Positions 15,601 through 22,613 of a stretch of 64,000 nucleotides of DNA are shown piece by piece. The notes under the pieces were generated by a model, which was given only the letters and a program-made list of their open reading frames with translations, was not told the origin of the DNA and did no database searches. Position 1 is the first letter of the stretch. Each line of letters begins with the position of its first letter. This DNA comes from Pedobacter hartonius (GTDB lineage: Bacteria > Bacteroidota > Bacteroidia > Sphingobacteriales > Sphingobacteriaceae), in NCBI RefSeq assembly GCF_900107535.1, contig NZ_FNRA01000003.1, positions 62,001 to 126,000 of the forward strand, in the 5' to 3' direction. Position numbers and translations under genes: made by a program.

Positions 15601-17079
15601 TTAATCTTTTAATTGCTGATAGACCTGTTCAATATCCAGGTTTGCCCTTAACAAGTCTGCCAGTTTATCGTATTGCTCATTACGGAATGACTGATAATCG
15701 GCGGTGTCCACCTTTTCATCCGTATATGGGGCTACCAGTTCATTGATCACCAGCGGGTTATCCAGAATACCGTGCAGATAAGAGCCCCAGCATTTTCCGG
15801 AAAGGTAATGACCGTCAGGCTGTCCGTCAGAAAGAAGCGCAGTAGGTTCAGCACCGGCGGTGCTGCTTGTTTCTCCCATATGGATCTCGTATCCCCTGCA
15901 GATCTCAGGATAGCCGCGATAGGTAAAATCACATTGCCTGGTCGTTTTTTCTGCCAGCAATATGGTTCTGACGGGTAAAATGCCCAAACCGGTAACTTCC
16001 GTTACGGCAGACTCTACCCCGAGCGGATCTTCGATCAGTTCACCCATCATCTGGTACCCCCCGCAAATGCCGATCACTGTTTTCCCGTTTCGCTGTGCAT
16101 GGATGATGGTCGTTGCCAGTCCGTTATTTTTAAGTTCGATCAGGTCTTCAATGGTATTCTTACTTCCCGGCAGGATAATGATATCCGCCCCTGCGATACC
16201 TTCCCGGGTATGTGTATAATATAGGTTCAGCCTGCTGTCATTATCCAGACGGTCGAAATCCGTAAAATTAGACATTCTGCCTACCAGCACAACGGCGATA
16301 TTCACTTTATCTTTCACCGGCTGGTTTCGCTTCTGCTGCAAGGCCACAGCATCTTCTTCTTCAATAAAGATATCCCGGAAATACGGGATCATCCCGATAA
16401 CGGGCACGCCGCAGAGGCGTTCAATGATCTTTTTTCCTTCGTCAAACAGACCAGCGTCACCGCGGAACTTATTGATGATGATCCCTTTGACACAAGCCCT
16501 TTCTGCAGGCCCGAGCAGGGCCATCGTACCGTAAAGGCTAGCAAAAATGCCTCCCCTGTCGATATCCGTGATGAGGTATGTTGCAGCGCCGGCAGCAATG
16601 GCCATACGCATATTGGTGATGTCCCGCGCTTTGAGGTTCAGCTCGGATATACTTCCGGCACCTTCCATTACGATAGGGTTATATCTTTCCGACAATCTTG
16701 CATAGGCGAGTTTTACCTCTTCAAATAAGGCAGACCTGTCGCCCGACATAAAATATTCCTTTGCGGTCTGGTTACCGATGGATCTTCCGTTCAGGATCAC
16801 CTGTGATGTTTTATCCGTAGTGGGCTTTAGTAAAACGGGATTCATATCGGTATGGCAGGGAATCCCTGCGGCTTCGGCCTGTACGGCCTGCGCACGACCA
16901 ATTTCAAGCCCTTCAGGCGTAGCATAACTGTTCAGCGACATATTCTGCGCCTTGAAAGGCGCAGGCGCATAACCATCCTGCATAAATATCCGGCAAAATC
17001 CTGCAGTAATCACACTTTTCCCTACATCAGACGATGTCCCTACGAACATCACAGGCCTGAGTTTATGTTGCGTTTCCAT
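15601..17079 (-). CDS. cbiP: cobyric acid synthase
   Basis: A 492-aa glutamine-dependent amidase that converts adenosylcobyrinic acid a,c-diamide to adenosylcobyric acid. The ATG at 17079 (METQHKLRP) is preferred to a TTG three codons upstream. The N-terminal ATPase-like synthetase domain has VGTSSDVGKSVITAG (residues about 11-25) and FKAQNMSLNS; the C-terminal glutamine amidotransferase domain has the nucleophile motif GICGGYQMMG and the His in GSYLHGILD. It is the first gene of the upstream cob block, 78 bp after the transglutaminase-like gene. Its presence without any ring-building genes suggests use of imported incomplete corrinoids. Confidence 0.95.
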   Translation of the reverse strand: METQHKLRPVMFVGTSSDVGKSVITAGFCRIFMQDGYAPAPFKAQNMSLNSYATPEGLEIGRAQAVQAEAAGIPCHTDMNPVLLKPTTDKTSQVILNGRSIGNQTAKEYFMSGDRSALFEEVKLAYARLSERYNPIVMEGAGSISELNLKARDITNMRMAIAAGAATYLITDIDRGGIFASLYGTMALLGPAERACVKGIIINKFRGDAGLFDEGKKIIERLCGVPVIGMIPYFRDIFIEEEDAVALQQKRNQPVKDKVNIAVVLVGRMSNFTDFDRLDNDSRLNLYYTHTREGIAGADIIILPGSKNTIEDLIELKNNGLATTIIHAQRNGKTVIGICGGYQMMGELIEDPLGVESAVTEVTGLGILPVRTILLAEKTTRQCDFTYRGYPEICRGYEIHMGETSSTAGAEPTALLSDGQPDGHYLSGKCWGSYLHGILDNPLVINELVAPYTDEKVDTADYQSFRNEQYDKLADLLRANLDIEQVYQQLKD

Positions 17080-17157
17080 CAACTGCAATCTTACACTTTT
17101 ATCTCTCAGCTTACAAGTGTATAAGCAAATCTGTAAAAAAAATTAATAGGATGATTA

Positions 17158-18354
17158 CTATTGCGGATCATACTGATAAACAATATGGTATGGAATATTT
17201 TTCAGGTTGGAGGCCAGCTGACCGATCGAAAGGTCTTCCATTTCAGGTGTTGCCTCACATGCAGAATATATTTTACCCTTGTACCGGATAGGTTCTCCTA
17301 CCGGTTTGCTGAATTCCACAGCCATCATAATATGGGTTGGATATAAGAGTGCGATCATCGGGAGATTGTAGATCTCTTTGACCAGGTAAAAGAACAGGGC
17401 GGCCCTGTCGTCACAATCGCTGTAAGTCGATGACAGCGTTTCTTCGGGAGACATCCTTTTCTCTTTGCCGAAGTTCTCCTGATCGTTCTCGTACAGGAAA
17501 GCATAACGGGTAAACCGCATCAGGTAGTCTACCCCTTTCTTCTGGTTCATCCGCTGCACATTCTTTTTCAAAAGGGGAATCAGCGAACCGTAGGTCTCTT
17601 TGCTCAGCGGAATATTGAAATAGCTTTCAAAGTCTACCCCGGGGTAATTGGCGAAGATCGTTTTCAGTGCCGGGTTCAGCTTTATGTTGAAATGATATTG
17701 TTTATGATCATAGATGAAATCCAGTTTTTTCTCCGTGTAATCAGCCGCATTGAAGTCGGGCATACGCGTTACCTTGTATGAAAACGCTTTTCTAGCCTCC
17801 GGAATGTCAATTTTCACCGGTATCGGGGGATCATCGTTTAGGTTGGCCTTGCCGTAATCGTGGTAATTGAGGCACATATATTTTTTGCCCTCTACCTGAA
17901 AGAACGGAATATCAGAAATATCCTCGTCATTGAAAACATAGAAGATGATCTTTTGATGGGATAATGCAAGCCTTGCATCATATCCCGATTTAGTGAGCAT
18001 AAACCATTTATACAGCGTATAATTACCATAATTGAGTTCTTTGGGGCAAAGCCGCTGTGCCACTTTTCGGATCAGCTGGTAGTAAAGCCAGTCGTTCAGC
18101 CGGTATTTTTCCCGGTAGGCCAGCAGGGAGTCAGTCAGGGGCTGACAGGTGGCGGAGTTCAGCGTTTTGAATCCTGCCCTTACAGCTTCTTCAGAGAGAT
18201 TTTTTTGCAGATCCAGGGAAATTGTACCATCTGTCACCAAATGAAAGGTATGGCCATAAAATTCAAGAGAACTGCTACTTAGCGTATCCTGGCTTCTGGC
18301 TTCGGAAAAGCTGAAACAGAATAACACAAGAAATACAGTCAGTAGCCTGTTCAT
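17158..18354 (-). CDS. secreted transglutaminase-like protein
   Basis: A 398-aa protein with a signal peptide (LLTVFLVLFCFSFSEARS). The C-terminal third resembles a transglutaminase-like cysteine protease core: TYSDCDDRAALFFYLVKE gives the candidate nucleophile Cys, and YPTHIMMAVEF the His; an acidic residue further on could complete a triad. The N-terminal region (DWLYYQLIRKVAQRLCP, WFMLTKSGYDARL) is conserved-looking but I cannot name it. Many Bacteroidota carry such proteins of unknown substrate. It lies upstream of cbiP in the same direction with a 78-bp gap, so co-transcription is possible but not shown. Confidence 0.65.
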   Translation of the reverse strand: MNRLLTVFLVLFCFSFSEARSQDTLSSSSLEFYGHTFHLVTDGTISLDLQKNLSEEAVRAGFKTLNSATCQPLTDSLLAYREKYRLNDWLYYQLIRKVAQRLCPKELNYGNYTLYKWFMLTKSGYDARLALSHQKIIFYVFNDEDISDIPFFQVEGKKYMCLNYHDYGKANLNDDPPIPVKIDIPEARKAFSYKVTRMPDFNAADYTEKKLDFIYDHKQYHFNIKLNPALKTIFANYPGVDFESYFNIPLSKETYGSLIPLLKKNVQRMNQKKGVDYLMRFTRYAFLYENDQENFGKEKRMSPEETLSSTYSDCDDRAALFFYLVKEIYNLPMIALLYPTHIMMAVEFSKPVGEPIRYKGKIYSACEATPEMEDLSIGQLASNLKNIPYHIVYQYDPQ

Positions 18355-18513
18355 GGCGCTCTTATTTGGTGATATTAAATATAATGATTTTAACTGATAT
18401 GCAGGCGATTAATTTATCATATAATACATGACAAAGGTATTACTCTATACAATTACTAGATTTAATAATAATAGCCTATCTTCGTATCAATATTAATTTC
18501 AAAGACAATAAAA

Positions 18514-19755
18514 ATGCACCATATCATTTCTAAAACCTTCTCCGTATTTAGTTTACTATTACTGCTGTCCGGCTTTGCTATGGCAGATACAGGCCTTCAG
18601 AATGGCCTTTGGCGTGCTTCCCTCTTAAGAGAAGACGGAAATCATATCATTTTTACCCTGCAGGTGGAGCAGCAACAAGGAAAGACAATCCTGTATGTTG
18701 TAAACGGACAGGAAAAAATGCTGGTTAAGGATGTTCAGCTGGTTAAGGATTCCATGTTCGTCGATATGCCGGTTTTTGAATCTTCGTTTAAACTGAAGAT
18801 TATATCAAAAGATAGTATCGCAGGTACCTGGTATAAAAGAGGTTCCGTAAAAGACATGGAAATGCCCTTTACAGCCTCGGCAAAACAGAATTATCGCTTT
18901 GCACCGGTAAACGGCAATGCGTTACAGCAGGTGGAGGGAAAATGGAAGATTGATTTCCTGAAAGACCATGAACCTGCAATCGGCAACTTCTCACAAAAGG
19001 GAAACCTGGTTACAGGATCTGTACTCACCACTTCAGGTGATTACCGCTTTCTTTCGGGAACAGTGACGGGCAACCTGCTGCAGCTGTCTACTTTTGACGG
19101 CGTTCATGCCATATTATTTACTGCAAGAGTGAATAACAATGTGCTGTCTGATGCACGTATGTACAGCGGTAAGACCTCTGTTCAGGAATGGACGGCCCTG
19201 AAGGACTCCAATGCACTGCTGCCCGCGGAGACACTGACCAAACTGAAAGATGGTGAAAATGGTACGCTGGATTTTAGTTTTACAGATCTGGACGGCAAAA
19301 AGGTATCCATTAAAGATGAACGTTTTAAAGGCAAAGTAGTTGTGATCCAGCTGATGGGCTCATGGTGCCCGAATTGTATGGACGAAACTGCTTTCATGAG
19401 CGAATATTACGATAAGAACAAACAGCGCGGAATTGAGATGATAGGGCTGGCCTATGAGTACAGCACGGAGATCAGCCGCTCGATAGCAAGCGTTCGTAAA
19501 TTCCAGAAAAGATTCAACGTACATTACCCTTTGCTGATCACTCCTGTGAAATTGACAGATCCGCAGCGTACCGAAAAAACGCTGCCGCAGCTTACCGAGA
19601 TCAAGGTCTTCCCTACTACGCTTATTCTGGACAGGAGCGGGAAGGTTGTGGAGATCACTACAGATTTCTTCGGTCCCGGAACCGGAGAATACTATACAAA
19701 GTTTAAAGAAGAATTTGAACGTAAGATGGATAAGCTAGTGAAGAATCAGAGTTAA
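18514..19755 (+). CDS. TlpA-family thiol-disulfide oxidoreductase
   Basis: A 413-aa exported protein with signal peptide (VFSLLLLLSGFAMA). Residues 25-240 form a beta-rich N-terminal region without a name I can give. The C-terminal domain from about residue 255 is a thioredoxin fold: SFTDLDGKKVSIKDERFKG, then the redox centre GSWCPNCMDE with a CPNC active site, and the cis-Pro region VFPTTLILDRSG. It probably reduces or oxidises periplasmic disulfides, as TlpA/ResA proteins do. It is divergent from the transglutaminase-like gene. Confidence 0.88.
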   Translation: MHHIISKTFSVFSLLLLLSGFAMADTGLQNGLWRASLLREDGNHIIFTLQVEQQQGKTILYVVNGQEKMLVKDVQLVKDSMFVDMPVFESSFKLKIISKDSIAGTWYKRGSVKDMEMPFTASAKQNYRFAPVNGNALQQVEGKWKIDFLKDHEPAIGNFSQKGNLVTGSVLTTSGDYRFLSGTVTGNLLQLSTFDGVHAILFTARVNNNVLSDARMYSGKTSVQEWTALKDSNALLPAETLTKLKDGENGTLDFSFTDLDGKKVSIKDERFKGKVVVIQLMGSWCPNCMDETAFMSEYYDKNKQRGIEMIGLAYEYSTEISRSIASVRKFQKRFNVHYPLLITPVKLTDPQRTEKTLPQLTEIKVFPTTLILDRSGKVVEITTDFFGPGTGEYYTKFKEEFERKMDKLVKNQS

Positions 19756-19864
19756 GATATTTGGAAACCGAAAAAATCTTCCTCTAAGAGCGCATAATGA
19801 TAGTTATCTTTCCATTCTCCTCTTATAGGAAGTATTTTTCTCCTTAGGCCCTCCCTTTGCATGC

Positions 19865-20011
19865 CTATTTTTTCCAGGACTTTGTTTTATTGCTGGCTTC
19901 GCCGATAATCTCCAGGCTCCTTATCAACGCTCTGGATAAGATGGGATCATTAATTACATCATCCTTATCTTTTCCATTTGTAGACTGCCTGCATACTCCA
20001 ATGTTAATCAT
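19865..20011 (-). pseudogene. HepT-like (DUF86) toxin fragment
   Basis: A 48-codon open stretch between the TlpA gene and inositol-phosphate synthase carries NDPILSRALIRSLEIIGEAS, which matches the central helix pattern of HepT/DUF86 ribonuclease toxins (…AxxRxLEIIGEA…). The usual N-terminal helices and the downstream RxxxxxxY motif are absent, and no MntA partner gene is visible. The rest of the 408-bp gap 19756-20163 holds only the terminator at 20093-20127. I read this as a decayed remnant. The family match is by motif memory and short, so confidence is moderate. Confidence 0.5.
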
Positions 20012-20092
20012 ATATTAACACAAATAAAATCAATCCTCACAGCGAATATTATTCAGGGAATATAACACCTCTACAATCGTATCTCAGCAAAC

Positions 20093-20127
20093 AAAAACCC
20101 GCTTGAGCATTAGCCTAAGCGGGTTTT
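20093..20127. terminator. bidirectional rho-independent terminator
   Basis: AAAACCCGCTT at 20094-20104 pairs with AAGCGGGTTTT at 20117-20127 around a 12-nt loop, with A-rich and T-rich flanks on either side. It lies 37 bp past the inositol-phosphate synthase stop on the minus strand and downstream of the convergent TlpA gene, so it can serve both. Confidence 0.85.
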
Positions 20128-20163
20128 ATCATTAAAGCAGCTCCAACAGAGCCCCTTTTTTCT

Positions 20164-21372
20164 TTATACAGCTGCTACTGCAACTTTCAGTTGTTTTCTG
20201 GTTGAAGCAGTCAGTTCGCGTTTAGCCAGTGCATGGCACTCATAGATCGCGTCACTGAACATCATCTGCTCCGGTGGAGTTTTCTGCGTAGAAGCAGAAG
20301 GACCTCTTAAAGCGCCTACCAGGCCTAATTCTCTTGCTACATATACATATCTGATCGCATCGATCACCACACCCGCAGAGTTAGGTGAATCCTGAACGGA
20401 CAGCTGCGCATCAAATACTACCGGGGCGCCCATAAAACCTTCCAGTTCAAGACGGAAGTTAGCCACCTTATTATCACCATAAAAAGCAATATATTCTGAT
20501 GGTCCAGCATGAAGGAAACTGTCTTCAGTAGAGATTCCCCTGATGTCATTCTGTGCCCTGATCACGTTTTCTTTAGAGATCTTTTTAGATTTCAGACGGT
20601 TTTTGTCTTCCATGTTCAGGAAGTCTGTATTTCCGCCAACGTTTCTCTGGATATGTGCTTTTACATGATGTCCCCTTTCAAAGGCAAGTTCCTGCAGCAT
20701 TTGTGAAACGATACTTGCACCAAACTGGCTGCGCATATCATCACCGATGATCGGGATACCAGCATCAATGAACCGCTGCTCCCACACCGGGTCTGAGGCG
20801 ATAAATACAGGAATACAATTCACCAGTGAAATGCCAAGTTCAAGACAGATCTCTGCGTAGAATTCTGTGGCCTGCTGTGAGCCCACAGGAAGGTAATTGA
20901 TCAGTACTTCAGCTTCATGTTCACGCAGATGAGCAATGATCTCTTCACGCAATACACTTACCTGCTTTTTATCATAAGAAACGGCATCAATTAAGATATC
21001 TGTATTTTTAAGTTCATCCTTGATCACAAACCTGCTTGCTTCAGGGTAAGCAGCCATCTGTGGGGATACACCATCGATAACAGGCGACCTGTATACAGGT
21101 GCTTCTGATTCGATATCCGCATTCAGCACCATCGTACAGTTTGGCTTTGCAAAAATAGCATCCTTTAAAGGGACACCGATCTTTCTTTCATCCACATCAA
21201 ATCCACAAACGAATTCAATGTTTGCTGCTTTGTATCCACCAATATCATCAGCCATTAAACCTGACGTCTTATCAGTAAATTTTGTATAATATTCTACACC
21301 CTGAACGAGTGAGCTGGCGCAATTGCCTACGCCTAAGATGGCAACTCTGATTTTTTTTCCTTGGTTTTGCAT
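20164..21372 (-). CDS. ino1: inositol-3-phosphate synthase
   Basis: A 402-aa cytoplasmic NAD-dependent enzyme of the myo-inositol-1-phosphate synthase family. The Rossmann motif is VAILGVGNCASSLVQG (residues 10-25), followed by FVCGFDVDERKIG. NYLPVGSQQATEFYAEICLE and IPIIGDDMRSQFGAS are the conserved central and catalytic regions; NVGGNTDFLNM and SKKISKENVI follow. It cyclises glucose-6-phosphate to inositol-3-phosphate. Bacteroidota use this enzyme for inositol phospho- and sphingolipids; no lipid gene is adjacent here, so its pathway is inference. A terminator follows directly. Confidence 0.93.
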   Translation of the reverse strand: MQNQGKKIRVAILGVGNCASSLVQGVEYYTKFTDKTSGLMADDIGGYKAANIEFVCGFDVDERKIGVPLKDAIFAKPNCTMVLNADIESEAPVYRSPVIDGVSPQMAAYPEASRFVIKDELKNTDILIDAVSYDKKQVSVLREEIIAHLREHEAEVLINYLPVGSQQATEFYAEICLELGISLVNCIPVFIASDPVWEQRFIDAGIPIIGDDMRSQFGASIVSQMLQELAFERGHHVKAHIQRNVGGNTDFLNMEDKNRLKSKKISKENVIRAQNDIRGISTEDSFLHAGPSEYIAFYGDNKVANFRLELEGFMGAPVVFDAQLSVQDSPNSAGVVIDAIRYVYVARELGLVGALRGPSASTQKTPPEQMMFSDAIYECHALAKRELTASTRKQLKVAVAAV

Positions 21373-21819
21373 TATCGAACTTTGGTTATTCTTAATTTTT
21401 CAGATGGAGAACTTTTAAGGCAGAATCCATCCATCTCACATTGGCAAAAATAGAAATCAGATTACAATTTCCATCATATTTGTTAACAATATCAGTAAAA
21501 TTATCCTTGACAGATTAAATTTTACATTCTGACAACTTTAACTTCATAGTCAGTTTGTATAAGACTCTGTCCTGTTACCTAATTATTAGATAGTTTAAAG
21601 GTTGCCGCAAGATACACGTTAAAATCCAATATAATTCAGGATTTCAACGCCTGAATTGATTCATAATGAATTATTTGAACTGTAGTGAAACCCAAAAACA
21701 TCTGAGTAACGCCATGCTAAATTGATTTAATATTAGAACCAGCAGTTTACAGATTTCGTAATTTACGAGGTCAAACCTCTGGTTCATTTTTTTGTTATGC
21801 ATGAGGTAATACTCACGAA
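21373..21819. other. 447-bp divergent intergenic region
   Basis: No coding frame stands out. It must hold promoters for inositol-phosphate synthase (minus) and the VOC protein (plus). One visible structure is AATTCAGG at 21633-21640 paired with CCTGAATT at 21650-21657 with a nine-base spacer, a candidate operator or weak hairpin. Confidence 0.5.
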
Positions 21820-22191
21820 ATGGAAAATTATAAAGATCAACAGACTATTCTTCCTTACATGATGCTTGTAAATGCAGCGGAATTTATTGAATTCGCCGAA
21901 ACTGTATTTAATGCACAGGTATTATTGCTGAATATGGCTGAGGATAACAGAACTGTTCTAAATGCAGAGATCAAAATTGGCCATACAGTGATGTTACTGT
22001 CAGAGGCAAAAGATAAATACGGAAAAGCCTGCGGTAATTTTTTCATCTATGTTGGTGATGCTGACGAAACCTTTAACAGGGCTATATTTCATGGCGCGTC
22101 AATTGTAACCGAGGTTGCAGATAGGGACTACGGAAGAAGCGGCGGTGTCGAAGATCCTTTCGGCAACACCTGGTGGCTGACCACGGCGTAG
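21820..22191 (+). CDS. VOC-superfamily (glyoxalase/PhnB-like) protein
   Basis: A 123-aa single-domain protein of the vicinal oxygen chelate fold. PYMMLVNAAEFIEFAETVF is the typical first beta-alpha unit of PhnB/YdcE-like members, IKIGHTVMLLSEA the mid strand, and DRDYGRSGGVEDPFGNTWWL the C-terminal hallmark with a metal-ligand Glu position in GGVEDPFGN. Members include dioxygenases, lyases and resistance proteins; the actual activity cannot be told. It stands alone and its 3' end faces the hairpin elements at 22231 and 22421. Confidence 0.85.
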   Translation: MENYKDQQTILPYMMLVNAAEFIEFAETVFNAQVLLLNMAEDNRTVLNAEIKIGHTVMLLSEAKDKYGKACGNFFIYVGDADETFNRAIFHGASIVTEVADRDYGRSGGVEDPFGNTWWLTTA

Positions 22192-22230
22192 ATTGTTTGT
22201 TAGCTGCTTAGAGATCTTCTGGCTTCGCTG

Positions 22231-22310
22231 AAAAAAATGTACTGTTAGTTTGGTGCTGCCGGCTGCTGAAGCGCAGCCGAGAAGGCACCAAACTAACAGT
22301 ACATTTTTTT
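22231..22310. repeat. long hairpin element A: 26-nt arms, 28-nt conserved head
   Basis: Positions 22231-22256 are the perfect reverse complement of 22285-22310; each arm ends in a run of seven A or T. The 28-nt head 22257-22284 contains an inner 7-bp stem, CGGCTGC (22260-22266) with GCAGCCG (22273-22279). The same head, identical over 28 nt, recurs inverted in element D at 46545-46572, while the arms are unrelated. GCTTCGCTG lies directly before the left arm, as in D. The element sits between convergent genes, so it may act as a terminator, but the constant head with variable arms is unusual. Confidence 0.9.
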
Positions 22311-22420
22311 TAAAGGATATCCACTGCAGGGCGGCTTAGCGGGGTTAGAAGATTCCTTGCAGAACCTCCCTTGTACAATCCCATACCCTCTCCCCTGCAT
22401 AGTGCCATTGGATAGCTGAG

Positions 22421-22506
22421 AAAAAATCAAAAGAATGGTATCCCGGCCTTGTCGTTCTTTCGCGCAGCGAATTAATGCAGCCGGAATACCATTCTTTTGA
22501 TTTTTT
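22421..22506. repeat. long hairpin element B: 26-nt arms, variant 34-nt head
   Basis: Positions 22421-22446 pair with 22481-22506 with a single mismatch; arms again begin and end with six A or T and are 26 nt long. The head 22447-22480 differs from that of element A but has an inner stem TCGC-GCA-GCGA and, read on the minus strand, begins CTGC and ends AAGG, like the TGC…GAAG borders of head A. It is 110 bp from element A in the same convergent gap (22192-22613), which holds no credible gene. Confidence 0.85.
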
Positions 22507-22613
22507 ACAAGAGAATCTTTTAAACGAAGCCCCTTACGATTACCCCCGGGAATACGGAGAATAGCACAGCCCAAAAGATATTACATATTACAGGGCACTT
22601 CAAAAAACAACGT

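Noticed and set aside
17080..17157. Second cobalamin riboswitch upstream of cbiP
   Set aside because: The 78-bp gap has neither a B12 box nor the other conserved aptamer segments and is too short.
22201..22520. Hairpins A and B as a CRISPR array or attC integron sites
   Set aside because: Units are not regularly spaced direct repeats, and attC sites conserve the outer boxes rather than the head; here the head is constant and arms vary.
22293..22574. Minus-strand 93-codon frame across hairpin B
   Set aside because: It is created by the inverted repeat and has no family similarity.
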